In this document: in pieces, positions 46,377 to 56,274 of the stretch
Layout: every line of letters begins with the position of its first letter
How positions within the stretch are numbered: position 1 is the first letter of the stretch
Source of the DNA: CAVSWT01 sp963746735
Lineage (GTDB): Bacteria; Bacteroidota; Ignavibacteria; Ignavibacteriales; Ignavibacteriaceae
Direction of reading: 5' to 3'
Assembly: GCA_963746735.1 (NCBI GenBank)
Contig: CAVVCO010000039.1
Coordinates: 1-64,000, forward strand
DNA length: 64,000 nucleotides
The notes under the pieces: model-generated
The model's database searches: none
The model's input: the letters and a program-made list of their open reading frames with translations, nothing else
What the model was told of the DNA's origin: nothing
Translations under genes and position numbers: made by a program

Positions 46377-47111
46377 TCAGTATTTCACTTTAAAAAGAAA
46401 CAAGCCCTTTGCCGGGACAGCCTCTTTTGCTGCTTCTCTATCTTTCGCCTGAATTATTGATGAAATAAAATTGCCATCAAGATTATTTTTTTGCGCGAAG
46501 AGCAATGTTCCAACTAATGCTCTAACCATGCCGTGAAGAAATCTGTTTGCTTCAACAATTGCAATAATAAAATTTTTAGTCTCTTTAAAATGAATATTGC
46601 AAATATTGCAATTTTTGTTTTCAATATCAGAATTCTTTTTTGAAAATGATGAAAAATCTTTTTCGCCAAGCAAAGAATTTGCAAGCTGATTTATCTTTTG
46701 GCAGTCAATTTTTCCTTTGTAGTAATAAGCATACTTAAAATAAAAAGGCGACTTCATTTTATTAATTAAATAGATATAGCTTCTCTTTTTTGCATCAAAT
46801 CTGGAATTAAAGTCTTCAGAAACTTCCTCCATTTTTATAATTGAGATATCAAAAGGAAGCATCGAATTCAAGGAATATCTAAACCTATATAGATCCAAAG
46901 CATTATCGGTTTTAAAATTTGCGACCTGGCCTAAAGCGTGAACCCCTGCATCAGTCCTTCCGGATCCAATTAAATTAATATTTTCTTTTAAAATAGTTTT
47001 AATTGCATCAGATATTTTTTGTTGAACCGTAATTGCGTTAGCCTGTATTTGCCAGCCTGCATAGTGAGTTCCATCATATTGAATCAGCATTTTATAATTT
47101 TTGTGAGGCAT
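46377..47111 (-). CDS. truA: tRNA pseudouridine(38-40) synthase TruA
   Basis: TruA isomerises U38, U39 and U40 of many tRNAs. The 244-residue protein has YDGTHYAGWQIQ and the catalytic Asp in GSGRTDAGVHALGQVANF, then RFLHGMVRALVGTL near the C-terminus. Length is normal. It is monocistronic or first in a run with the DUF2231 gene. Confidence 0.95.
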   Translation of the reverse strand: MPHKNYKMLIQYDGTHYAGWQIQANAITVQQKISDAIKTILKENINLIGSGRTDAGVHALGQVANFKTDNALDLYRFRYSLNSMLPFDISIIKMEEVSEDFNSRFDAKKRSYIYLINKMKSPFYFKYAYYYKGKIDCQKINQLANSLLGEKDFSSFSKKNSDIENKNCNICNIHFKETKNFIIAIVEANRFLHGMVRALVGTLLFAQKNNLDGNFISSIIQAKDREAAKEAVPAKGLFLFKVKY

Positions 47112-47311
47112 AACATTTTTGAAAATCTTTAATGAAAATTAAGGATTATTAAGCTTGAATAAAAAATATGTGTCTTATTTCTTTTTTTTAATTTTAAAAG
47201 TGATCCGGGTTAAAATATTTTTTATCGTGACTGATTGCAATAATTCTCAAAGATATTTGTATTATGTTGATGATGTGTAAAGTATAACAAATAAACATAT
47301 GAGGAGGTTCT

Positions 47312-47461
47312 ATGCTCTGGACAATATTTGTCATATTGTTAGTACTTTGGCTGTTAGGAATGATAAGTGCATATACACTTGGTGGTTTTATTCATATTCT
47401 ATTGGTTATTGCTTTAGTTGTTCTTATTATTAGATTAGTACAAGGAAAGCGTGTTCTATAA
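47312..47461 (+). CDS. lmo0937 family membrane miniprotein
   Basis: A 49-residue protein, MLWTIFVILLVLWLLGMISA then YTLGGFIHILLVIALVVLII and RLVQGKRVL. It is almost wholly hydrophobic with two helices, and matches the lmo0937-type (DUF5670) miniproteins found in many bacteria. GAGGAGG at 47301-47307 precedes ATG 47312. Family members are small inner-membrane proteins of unknown function, often induced by stress. It is the only + strand gene in a - strand region and has its own terminator. Confidence 0.85.
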   Translation: MLWTIFVILLVLWLLGMISAYTLGGFIHILLVIALVVLIIRLVQGKRVL

Positions 47462-47564
47462 CATATTCCTAATCAACTTTAAGTAAGAAATATATAATAC
47501 ACTGAAGGATATAGAGCAAACTTGAATGAAATAGTTGCGAGATGATGCATTAAAACAGAAATAT

Positions 47565-47612
47565 AAATCGGCTGCATTTCTTTATTTATGCTGCCGATTT
47601 ATTTTAAATAAT
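47565..47612 (+). terminator. Terminator after the lmo0937-type gene
   Basis: AAATCGGCTGCAT (47565-47577) pairs with ATGCTGCCGATTT (47588-47600) with one T-T mismatch and a 10-nt loop, then ATTTTAAATAATTTTT. It lies about 100 bp after the gene and 7-19 bp before the stop of the convergent MgtC-like gene; it could serve both strands. Confidence 0.55.
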
Positions 47613-47618
47613 TTTTCA

Positions 47619-48932
47619 TCATAATAAAAAAATCACAAATAAATAAGCAAGTGAAATTACTATTAGTACTGTCATTCCTTTAACAACATTTCTTTTTAAT
47701 TCTTTAGTGCCCATAAAAACCACGATAATTGCTTTAACAATGTTATTAGAAATTGTGGCAATAATAATTGCTGCAACACCTATTTTTGCATTTAATCCGG
47801 TAATTAAGAATTTTGTAACTGAAATAACAATTGCATCAACACTAGTAAGCCCTGCCAAGCCGCTCGCCAAATAAACTCCTCCGCTGCCGAGATAATATTC
47901 TGCTGCTTTTGTAGCCAATAATACTATTCCAAACAGTAGTCCAAAAACTAAAGCTGATTTTAATTCAAAAGGATTTTTAAATTCAATTACATGGCTGTTT
48001 TCTATATGATTTTTTTTAGAAAATAAATAGCTTGTTATGAAACCCGTAAAAATCAAAATTAAAATAGGGACCCAAACATCTGCAATAAAAGCACTATCTA
48101 AAACTAAAACGATAAAAAATATTCTTAAGTACATAACAGTAGAAGCTAGTAATATTCCTATTCCAAAACTGTTGCTTAACTCTGCCGTTTCCTTACTTTT
48201 TTTTGCCAGCGAAATTGTTAAAGCGGTGCTGGATACTAATCCGCCAAGTAACCCTGTAATTGGTATTCCCTTATCCTGCCCTATTGTCTTGATAAAAATA
48301 TATCCGATAAAACTTAAAGCGCTAATAAAAATTACCATTCGCCAAATTAAAAGAGGATTTAAAACATTGAATGGCCCATAAGTCTTATCAGGCAGCAGTG
48401 GAAGAATAATCACGGTTATTATAGCAAGCTTAATCGTTGCATAAATATCTTCTTCACTAACTTTACCGGCAAATTTATGAAGCTGAATTTTTAAAGAAAG
48501 GAATAAAGTAACAATTACACCAATTATTGAGGCAAGAATTATAAAATTCCAGTAAACTAAAGCTCCTGATAAAAATACAATAAGCACTGCTGTTTCGGAA
48601 GTTGCTCCGCGCTTTCCAGAGCTTGCTGAAAAGATGTGTGACACCGTAACCAAGGCTCCAAAACATATTAAGCCGGCAATAAAAATCCAATATGAAGTAA
48701 ATGAAGAAATTAATGCGGAAAGGAATCCAAATATGGCAACAAGTGGAAAAGTTCTGATACCGGCAAATATTTTTTCGTTGTCTGAACGGGAATGTTCTCT
48801 CTCCAAACCAACCAGCAATCCTATTAAAATTGCAATTGCCAGCTTTTGAACAAGTAGAAATAAATCTCCGCTACCCATTACCGGATTTTGACTTTTTAAA
48901 TATTCAGGTAAGAATTTTAAGGAATCCAGCAT
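47619..48932 (-). CDS. MgtC/SapB-DUF4010 family membrane protein
   Basis: A 437-residue protein with about 12 helices. Its N-terminal third has the MgtC/SapB motif (LAIAILIGLLVGLEREHSRS); the remainder fits the DUF4010 module that follows MgtC in long family members (TGLLGGLVSSTALTISLAKKS). Its physiological role is not established; MgtC proper is a virulence-linked protein in low magnesium. Monocistronic; it converges with the lmo0937-type gene. Confidence 0.82.
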   Translation of the reverse strand: MLDSLKFLPEYLKSQNPVMGSGDLFLLVQKLAIAILIGLLVGLEREHSRSDNEKIFAGIRTFPLVAIFGFLSALISSFTSYWIFIAGLICFGALVTVSHIFSASSGKRGATSETAVLIVFLSGALVYWNFIILASIIGVIVTLFLSLKIQLHKFAGKVSEEDIYATIKLAIITVIILPLLPDKTYGPFNVLNPLLIWRMVIFISALSFIGYIFIKTIGQDKGIPITGLLGGLVSSTALTISLAKKSKETAELSNSFGIGILLASTVMYLRIFFIVLVLDSAFIADVWVPILILIFTGFITSYLFSKKNHIENSHVIEFKNPFELKSALVFGLLFGIVLLATKAAEYYLGSGGVYLASGLAGLTSVDAIVISVTKFLITGLNAKIGVAAIIIATISNNIVKAIIVVFMGTKELKRNVVKGMTVLIVISLAYLFVIFLL

Positions 48933-49089
48933 AAAAATATATTTTTAATGATAAAAATGATGATTTTATTCATTAAAAAAAATAACATCAGCAAATTTTT
49001 GAGAATAATTAAAATAACTTGGTTTTTTATCGATAATAACTTGTAAGTTCTTCAAACTTTTGAGAAACGTAAAATCAATATATTCAGAA

Positions 49090-52000
49090 ATGTATACAGA
49101 TAGTCATTCAACTTTAAATACCGATAAATCTATACCATACCAAGTTGAGATTTTAAATTATATTAATAAACCAATTTTTATTACTGACAGTGATTTTAAA
49201 ATTACATTTTGTAATAATGCTGCTCAGAAAATCTTCGAATGTGAGTCCGGTTTAGAACCATTGGTTAATGAAGAATATTTTTTAGATTTGTTTAATGATG
49301 AATCTTTTGGGAAAAATGGATTCAGAAAAGAATTAAGGTTAAAAAAATATTGGTCTGGCAAAGTTGATTTGAAATGTAAAAACTACTTAGCCAATCAATC
49401 CAGGCTTTCTCTTTCAATAATGAAAGACGAGTTTGAAAATGAAATTGGAATACTTGCCATATTTGAAAACCTAACCGAAAAAGAATCAGAATTAGCAATT
49501 CAAAGAAGCGAAGAAAAATTTAAAGCCTTATTTGAACATGATCCTTTAATGAACTTTACCATTACACCAGATGGGAAGATCATTAGCGCTAATAAGATTG
49601 CTTCCCTTGAATTAGGATATAATCTAAAAGACATAATTGATAAATCATTTTATAATTTCATACACGATAAGGATAAAAAAAACTTTGAAGAACAAATTTT
49701 AAAATCTATTACCTCTCCATTCCAGCCTTATTCATTCGAATTAAGAAAGCTTAGAAGCGATTCTGAAATTATCTGGGTAAAAGTAACTATCTGCACTATT
49801 AAAGAAGGTTCAGATTCTCTTTCAATATTAATAAATTCTGAAAACATTACTCCCCATAAGAGTACATTAAATGCTTTAATATTAAGTGAAGAAAGATTAG
49901 CTGCCACTGAACAGTTCTCGCTAATTATGTCAACCTTCACAACGCTCGAAGGAAATTACATTAAAATTCCTAAAAGGTTTTGCGAGTTTATAGGTTATTC
50001 AGAAAAAGAACTGCTGGGGAAAAATTTCAAGGAAATTACTCATGCAGTTGATTTAAAATTACAATTGGAATTATGGGAAAGTTTATTAAACGGCGATAAA
50101 AAATCTATTGAACTTGAAAAAAGATATATTCGTAAAGATAAAAAGATTGTTTGGGCTTATATAAATTCCACGGTAATAAAAGACATTTTTGGAAATGTTG
50201 CCCAAATTCTTACCTATGTTCAAGATATTACTCAAAAAAAATTAGCAGAGCAGGAAATTAGAAAAAGCGAACTTAAATATCGCTCAGTTGTTAATAGCAT
50301 TAAAGAAATTATTTTTCAAACAGACATAGAAGGTAAATGGACTTTTCTAAATCATTCATGGAAAGAAATTACCGGGTACTCAGTTAAAGAATCATTAGGA
50401 AATCATTTCATCAATTTTGTTTATGCCCCTGATCGTGAATTATCACAAATAGAATTTAACAAATTATTTCGTAAGACAGGGGAAATCCATAAATACGAAA
50501 TAAGATATGTTAAATTAAATGGAAATATCTGCTGGATGGAAGCTTTTGCCAGACCAGCTTTTGATGATTCAAATAATATAATTGGTATAACCGGAACCTT
50601 AAGTGACATTACTGAAAGTAAATTAGCCAATATATCACTGAGACAAAGCGAAGAAAGATTCAGGGCTTTGGTGGATAATATGCTTGATCCAGCTTTTATT
50701 ACTGATGGGGAAGGTAAAATAATTTTCGCTAATAATGCTGGTAAAAATTTAATTAGTAATTATCAAAACAAAAATTTTTTAGTAACCAATCTTAAAGACT
50801 TTATTCATCCTGATTATATCATCAAGTTTCTCAAGGATTTGAAAATAATTAGCTCTTTTAGTAAAGGATATTTAGCAGAATATCGACTCGCTTCAATTAA
50901 TTCAATTGAAGTTTGGGTAGAATCTCTAAGCAGTAAAATAATTTTTGACGGTAAATCATCTAACCTTGTTACTTTTCGTGATGTTACCGAAAGAAGAATA
51001 TTTATTGAACAATTAAAAGTTGCAAAAGAAAGAGCTGAAGAATCAACCAGGCTAAAATCAAATTTCCTCGCTAATATGGGGCATGAACTTAGAACTCCAA
51101 TGGCAGGTATTTTGGGATATGCAGAAATTTTAAGAGAAGAGTTCAAAGACTCTTTTAATAAAAAAATGACTGAAGATCTTTTTGAAAGTGGTAAAAGATT
51201 AATGGAAACTTTAGATTTAATTCTTGAGCTTTCAAAAATTGAAGCCAACAAAGTTGAAATAAATTATAAAAATGTAAATGTGTCAGAAATTATCTATGAA
51301 TGCATTAATAAATTTATAGATAAAGCATCTGAAAAAAAGCTTTACCTAATCCCCTATATTAAAAACGACAAACTTATCATAAATGTTGATGAAGATGTTT
51401 TAATTGAAGTTATTGAAAATCTTTTAAGTAATGCAATTAAATTTACAAAGAATGGCGGCGTTGCAATTAAAGTAGAAGAAATTGTTTACGATGAAAAGCC
51501 ATATGTAGGCATAAAAATTATTGATTCTGGCATTGGAATTTCCAAAGAACATCAGCAGGTAATTTTTGAAGAATTCAGGCAGGTAAGTGAGGGTTTGAAC
51601 CGTAAATTTGAAGGAACAGGTTTGGGGCTAACCATTAGTGCTAAATTAGTAAAAAAGATGAATGGAAAAATAAATGTTGAAAGTGACGGTAAAAACGGAT
51701 CAATATTTACTATTAGTTTTTTGAAAATTGAGAATGAAACTGATAAGCTAAAAAATATTAATTTAACTTCATCAGAAAATAATTTACTTGAAATAAAAGA
51801 AACCAGGGAACAAGTAAAAATACTTCTAGTGGATGAAGATGTATCCTCAAAAGAAATTTTAAAGTTGTTTTTAAAAAAATTTCCATGCCGGATAGATCAA
51901 GCTTATGATGCTAATTCGGCTTTAATTCTCGCACGTGAAATTAAATATAAAGCAATTCTAATGAGCTGTGATTTAAATTCTGCAAGCCTGGAAATAGAAG

Positions 52001-52194
52001 TTGTCAAATCTATAAAATTATTACCAGGCTATTCACAAATTAAAATTATAGCTGTAACAAATTCTTCCCCGCAAGATGATATTAAAAAGATATTAAACCC
52101 GGAGTTCACTCACTTTATTTCAAAACCATTTAGCAGAAAATTAATTGCTAGCTTGATTAGTGAAATAATTGAAACAAGCAATTCAATTACTTAA
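49090..52194 (+). CDS. Multi-PAS hybrid histidine kinase with degenerate receiver
   Basis: A cytoplasmic sensor kinase of 1034 residues from ATG 49090; an in-frame TTG at 49060 would add 10 residues, and neither start has a ribosome site. Five PAS-type domains precede the kinase core, with linkers such as EDITESKLA-like and RSEEKFKALFEHDP. H-box His665 is in ANMGHELRTPMAGILGYAEI; N-box NLLSNAIKFTKNGG; G boxes DSGIGIS and EGTGLGLTISAKLVKKM. A C-terminal receiver-like domain (about 915-1030) has LVDED at its start, but the phosphoacceptor Asp is replaced: ILMSCDLN has Ser (S959) where Asp is expected. No membrane helix or partner response regulator is adjacent. Confidence 0.88.
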   Translation: MYTDSHSTLNTDKSIPYQVEILNYINKPIFITDSDFKITFCNNAAQKIFECESGLEPLVNEEYFLDLFNDESFGKNGFRKELRLKKYWSGKVDLKCKNYLANQSRLSLSIMKDEFENEIGILAIFENLTEKESELAIQRSEEKFKALFEHDPLMNFTITPDGKIISANKIASLELGYNLKDIIDKSFYNFIHDKDKKNFEEQILKSITSPFQPYSFELRKLRSDSEIIWVKVTICTIKEGSDSLSILINSENITPHKSTLNALILSEERLAATEQFSLIMSTFTTLEGNYIKIPKRFCEFIGYSEKELLGKNFKEITHAVDLKLQLELWESLLNGDKKSIELEKRYIRKDKKIVWAYINSTVIKDIFGNVAQILTYVQDITQKKLAEQEIRKSELKYRSVVNSIKEIIFQTDIEGKWTFLNHSWKEITGYSVKESLGNHFINFVYAPDRELSQIEFNKLFRKTGEIHKYEIRYVKLNGNICWMEAFARPAFDDSNNIIGITGTLSDITESKLANISLRQSEERFRALVDNMLDPAFITDGEGKIIFANNAGKNLISNYQNKNFLVTNLKDFIHPDYIIKFLKDLKIISSFSKGYLAEYRLASINSIEVWVESLSSKIIFDGKSSNLVTFRDVTERRIFIEQLKVAKERAEESTRLKSNFLANMGHELRTPMAGILGYAEILREEFKDSFNKKMTEDLFESGKRLMETLDLILELSKIEANKVEINYKNVNVSEIIYECINKFIDKASEKKLYLIPYIKNDKLIINVDEDVLIEVIENLLSNAIKFTKNGGVAIKVEEIVYDEKPYVGIKIIDSGIGISKEHQQVIFEEFRQVSEGLNRKFEGTGLGLTISAKLVKKMNGKINVESDGKNGSIFTISFLKIENETDKLKNINLTSSENNLLEIKETREQVKILLVDEDVSSKEILKLFLKKFPCRIDQAYDANSALILAREIKYKAILMSCDLNSASLEIEVVKSIKLLPGYSQIKIIAVTNSSPQDDIKKILNPEFTHFISKPFSRKLIASLISEIIETSNSIT

Positions 52195-53551
52195 TGTAAA
52201 CAGTTTTTATATTCACAAATTCTTTTATCCCAAATTCCGATAGTTCTCTGCCATAACCGGATTCTTTAATTCCGCCAAATGGTAATCGCGGATCAGACTT
52301 TACAAATTCATTAACAAAACAATTACCGGCTTCCAATTTTTGCGAAGCAATTTGTCTTCCTTTTTCAATATTTTTTGTGAATACTGCAGCACCTAACCCA
52401 AAATTTGAATCATTAGCAATTCTTATTGCATCTTCTTCATCTTTTGCTTTTATTAAAACAGCAACCGGGCCAAAAAGCTCTTCGTCATAAGCCGGCATTC
52501 CGGGTTTAACATTTGTCAAAACAGTTGGAGGATAAAAGGCCCCATCATTATCCGGAACTTTCCCGCCTAATAAAACTTCCGCTCCTTTTTCAATACTGAT
52601 ATTAACCTGCTGATGTAATTCATCTCGAAGCTTCTTACTTGCCTGCGGGCCTATGTCATTTATTTTGTCAAAAGGATCTCCCATTTTTTTTGACTGCATT
52701 TGTTCAACAAATAATTTTTCAAATTGTTCATAGACTTTTTCAACCACAATAAATCTTTTGGCAGCAATGCAGCTTTGTCCTCCATTAAGCAACCGTGAAG
52801 TTGCACAAGTTTTTGAAGCAGCTTCTAAATCAGCATCTTCTAAAATTATATACGGATCGCTTCCGCCTAATTCCATTACGGTTTTTTTAAGCAATGATCC
52901 TGCAGTTTTCGCAACAGATTGACCCGCTGGTACACTGCCGGTTAAGGTAACAGCTTTGATCTTTTCATTTTTAATTACATTTTCCATCTTTGAAGAAGAT
53001 AGTATTATGCTTCGGAATAAATTCTCTGGAAAACCAGCTTCATTAAAAATCTCTTCAATCATCAAAGCACAGCCTGTGACATTTGACGCATGCTTTAATA
53101 ATCCGGCATTGCCGGCCATCAAAGCTGGCACAGCAAAACGGAAAACTTGCCAGAAAGGAAAATTCCAGGGCATCACTGCCAGTACGATTCCCAAAGGATT
53201 ATAAGTGACAAAACTTTCGGAGGCATCTGTCTTAACATTTATTTCTTTTAAAAATAATTCAGCATTTTCAGAATAGTACTCACAAACCCAGGCACATTTT
53301 TCCACTTCTGAAATAGATTGTTGAATCGGCTTTCCCATTTCGAGCGTCATCATTTCAGCAAATTTCTGTTTATCTTTTTTTAAAATTGCCGCTGCACTTT
53401 TCATTTTTTCAGACCGTTCCGAGAAATTTGTTTTACGCCAATTAAGAAATGTCTTGTGCACTGAATTAATTATTGAAGAAATTTTCTGTTCATCCATTTC
53501 TTCATAAGCTTTTAATTCTTTACCATTGGCAGGATTAATAGATTTTAACAT
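52187..53551 (-). CDS. NAD(P)-dependent aldehyde dehydrogenase (succinate-semialdehyde type)
   Basis: A 454-residue ALDH-superfamily enzyme resembling succinate-semialdehyde dehydrogenases of the 455-residue class. Motifs are MPWNFPFWQVFRFAVPALMAGN, catalytic Glu in VMELGGSDPYIILEDAD, catalytic Cys in LNGGQSCIAAKRF and PFGGIKESGYGRELSEFG. The substrate is a guess from the family. Its 3' end overlaps the kinase stop by 8 bp (convergent), and no operon partner lies upstream. Confidence 0.85.
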   Translation of the reverse strand: MLKSINPANGKELKAYEEMDEQKISSIINSVHKTFLNWRKTNFSERSEKMKSAAAILKKDKQKFAEMMTLEMGKPIQQSISEVEKCAWVCEYYSENAELFLKEINVKTDASESFVTYNPLGIVLAVMPWNFPFWQVFRFAVPALMAGNAGLLKHASNVTGCALMIEEIFNEAGFPENLFRSIILSSSKMENVIKNEKIKAVTLTGSVPAGQSVAKTAGSLLKKTVMELGGSDPYIILEDADLEAASKTCATSRLLNGGQSCIAAKRFIVVEKVYEQFEKLFVEQMQSKKMGDPFDKINDIGPQASKKLRDELHQQVNISIEKGAEVLLGGKVPDNDGAFYPPTVLTNVKPGMPAYDEELFGPVAVLIKAKDEEDAIRIANDSNFGLGAAVFTKNIEKGRQIASQKLEAGNCFVNEFVKSDPRLPFGGIKESGYGRELSEFGIKEFVNIKTVYIK

Positions 53552-53654
53552 TTTAGACCTCTATAAATCAAAAATAATTGCTAAAAAATAATTATAATTA
53601 TTGCGAATAGCAGTGATTGAAATCCCCAAATTATATTTTATAATTTAATTTATT

Positions 53655-54887
53655 CTACTTAACTCTTTTTATCACGACCAAAGTCTTATCATCATTATAC
53701 TTCCCGTCTTTCGAAAATTTAATTACGTCATCTAAAATTGAATATGTAATTTCCTTGCTTGATTTCATCTTTGTTTTTTTTATTTGCTCAATTAATCTTT
53801 CTTCACCATAATTATCATACGACGAATTGGAAGTATCTGTAATACCATCTGAAAATATAACCAGCACATCATTTATGCTGAAGTTTATATTATCAATTAC
53901 ATATTTTGCATTTGGAGTAGGACCTAACAACATTCCAGTTGGATTCAGTTCAACTATTTCATCTGTAGCACTCTTCAAAAAAAATGGCGGATTATGCCCG
54001 GCATTTGCATATAAAAACAAGCCGTTTCGATCAGTTGATAATTCGCCATAAAAAAGTGAAGCAAATTTATCATCAGCAAATATTTGGTTTACAAGCTGAT
54101 TCATTCTTTTCATCAAAGGAGCAATTTTTATTTCAAAGCTGGCAGCCATTCTTAAAGCTCCTGAAATATACATAGCCTCTGCAGCAGCGCTGACACCCTT
54201 ACTGGCGGCATCTCCAACCACTACTCCCAATCTGTCATTATCATCACCGATTTCTAGATAATCAAAAAAATCACCGCCAACAATTTCTGCAGGCTGGGTT
54301 ATTCCAAACAATTCATAATTATGAAATTGGTATTCATGTTCAGGCAAAATACTTTTTTGAAGTTCTCTCGCTTTATCAATATCTGCTTTTAGTGATTTTG
54401 CTCTAACAAAATATCTTTTCTGCTTTATTTGAGCAGTTAGTGCGGTTGCAATAATGTTTAATGTTAGCCTGAACTGCTCATCAATTTCATTACTATTAAG
54501 AGCAAGTAAATATTCGTAATAAAATTTATCATTTATTTTTATTTTTTCTCCAACTCCAGAAGCAGAATATTTAAAGATTCCGATTTGACGCAGAACCTCA
54601 TTTGTTTCGCTTCCAAGAACAGTTCTTTCCTTTGCTATAAAGTCAAAGATTGGATATTCAGCCAAAGGTAAAATAAAATCATCGCTTATTTTTTCAATTG
54701 TTCCTGTTTGAAATAAAAGCTGGTATGCATAATCATCTGGTTTAAGCCTCCAGATTCTGCCGCCCGTAACATTTATGTTTTCGTGCTCAACAATTTGATT
54801 CACCGTTGCAATTAACATTTCCTCTTCTGTTTTGAAACTTTGAGAAGCAATATTCTCAACTGTTTTATGAAGTCTTTTTTGATCCAT
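53655..54887 (-). CDS. PP2C-type (SpoIIE/RsbU-like) serine phosphatase
   Basis: A 410-residue cytoplasmic protein. The N-terminal 160 residues look like a GAF-type sensory domain. A helical linker (AKSLKADIDKARELQKSILPE) leads into a SpoIIE/PP2C phosphatase domain with GGDFFDYLEIGDD, VVVGDAASKGVSAAAEAMYI, LFYGELSTDRNGLFLYANAGHN and VLVIFSDGITDTSN, whose Asp residues bind Mn or Mg. Such proteins usually dephosphorylate anti-anti-sigma factors. No STAS or anti-sigma gene is adjacent, so the target is unknown. Confidence 0.87.
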   Translation of the reverse strand: MDQKRLHKTVENIASQSFKTEEEMLIATVNQIVEHENINVTGGRIWRLKPDDYAYQLLFQTGTIEKISDDFILPLAEYPIFDFIAKERTVLGSETNEVLRQIGIFKYSASGVGEKIKINDKFYYEYLLALNSNEIDEQFRLTLNIIATALTAQIKQKRYFVRAKSLKADIDKARELQKSILPEHEYQFHNYELFGITQPAEIVGGDFFDYLEIGDDNDRLGVVVGDAASKGVSAAAEAMYISGALRMAASFEIKIAPLMKRMNQLVNQIFADDKFASLFYGELSTDRNGLFLYANAGHNPPFFLKSATDEIVELNPTGMLLGPTPNAKYVIDNINFSINDVLVIFSDGITDTSNSSYDNYGEERLIEQIKKTKMKSSKEITYSILDDVIKFSKDGKYNDDKTLVVIKRVK

Positions 54888-54967
54888 TTATGATTAAAGT
54901 TTTGTTAAAATTAAATTATATTTAAATTACTTGAAGAGTTCAAATATTTAGAATTTCTCACAAATTT

Positions 54968-56239
54968 TTATTTGGAATAATAATCAATCATCCGCTTAAT
55001 CGCTATTTTACATACCGGGCAAAAATTATTTACGGTTGCAGATTTCATTGTACAATCGTAACAAGGTCGATAAATCCCGGTGCTTGAATAACCTCCTCCT
55101 TCAAATGCACCAACCTTATTTAAATATTTATCTTCAACCGGAGTTGGAATTGGTGTTGAAGGATCAACCATATCTTTCCATTTTGAATTGAAGTCAATTA
55201 AAGTTGTAATATTTGGTTCGATCGGTTCCAAATCTTTTGGGTAGAAATTTTCATAACTGACATCAGAGGTATAATACTCATCAGCTAAAAATGCAAAGCC
55301 ATGGCCAAATTCATGAACAATAATGTATTCACTAAAATGATTGTCGCTTACTACTACAGAATAATAATTATAAATCGCCCCTCCGCCATACCGGTTTGTA
55401 TTTACAATTATTATAATTTGATCATAAGGAACATTTGATGCGACATCACGAACAGATTTGTTATCTGTTGTCATTAAATATCTATCAAGATCCAAAGAAT
55501 AAAAGCTGGAGTTAAGTAAAGTTTTTTTCCATATATGATCGGCAGGAATATCTGTTCCCTCTTCTAATGAAGGGGCTTCAACACCGTAAATATTAAATTC
55601 ATTTTTATTCTCTTTGTAGGGAGATGAGTTAAAAAGAAAGTCTGCAAATTTATTGCAATCCTTTCTAAACTTTTCCAGTTCGTCTTTCGTATAGCCTTCT
55701 GGAATAAATACAATATCAACTTTATTCGATGGATCGCCATTATGCAAAACATCAAACGATTTGTATTCCTTTGATCTTTCGGTTTTAATAAAATAATTAT
55801 CGGGACTTATTTTATATTCAAACTTTTTTATCAGATTATTTTTTTTGTCACGGCTGTAAAATTCAACTCTAATTTTATTTTTAGGAAATGGCATTGTAAC
55901 TGTTTCACTGAAACTTTTAGTTGTTTTCTTTGCTTCGTCAGTTGTCTGCCATTCGTGAAAAAGTGTTGAGTATCCGTGCGAATAAATTAATTGATTACTG
56001 CTATCATCAAAAACTTTAACTCTGTAAACTCCATAATTAAATGGGTCGATCAAATTTTCATGGGAACCGCCGTAATATGGTTCTTCAATTAATTCATCAA
56101 TTGAATAATAATCATTTGCACTATCACCGGTATGATAATAATCGATTCTTAAAGTTTTATTAAAAAAATAATCATCGAAATTTATTTTAGGAAAGACAAC
56201 AAGATTTAATATGAAAATTAGAGAAAAGATTTTCAGCAT
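54968..56239 (-). CDS. M64 family metallopeptidase, secreted
   Basis: A 423-residue protein with an N-terminal signal peptide (IFSLIFILNLVVFP). VDIVFIPEGYTKDELEKF and the zinc motif VHEFGHGFAFLADEYY identify the IgA-peptidase M64 family. A C-terminal Cys cluster, CYDCTMKSATVNNFCPVC, could bind a second metal or form disulfides; this tail occurs in the M64 family. It is exported and probably processes surface proteins or host/neighbour proteins; the true substrate is unknown. It is followed by no obvious operon partner: the next gene on the strand is the ALDH/PP2C pair, in which each member is separate. Confidence 0.83.
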   Translation of the reverse strand: MLKIFSLIFILNLVVFPKINFDDYFFNKTLRIDYYHTGDSANDYYSIDELIEEPYYGGSHENLIDPFNYGVYRVKVFDDSSNQLIYSHGYSTLFHEWQTTDEAKKTTKSFSETVTMPFPKNKIRVEFYSRDKKNNLIKKFEYKISPDNYFIKTERSKEYKSFDVLHNGDPSNKVDIVFIPEGYTKDELEKFRKDCNKFADFLFNSSPYKENKNEFNIYGVEAPSLEEGTDIPADHIWKKTLLNSSFYSLDLDRYLMTTDNKSVRDVASNVPYDQIIIIVNTNRYGGGAIYNYYSVVVSDNHFSEYIIVHEFGHGFAFLADEYYTSDVSYENFYPKDLEPIEPNITTLIDFNSKWKDMVDPSTPIPTPVEDKYLNKVGAFEGGGYSSTGIYRPCYDCTMKSATVNNFCPVCKIAIKRMIDYYSK

Positions 56240-56274
56240 ATTTTTAATTGTGATTAAAAGTTAGCAATATTTTT

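Noticed and set aside
49060..49089. TTG start for the multi-PAS kinase
   Set aside because: No ribosome site precedes either candidate, and ATG 49090 is the simpler choice. The extra 10 residues show no similarity to the PAS domain.
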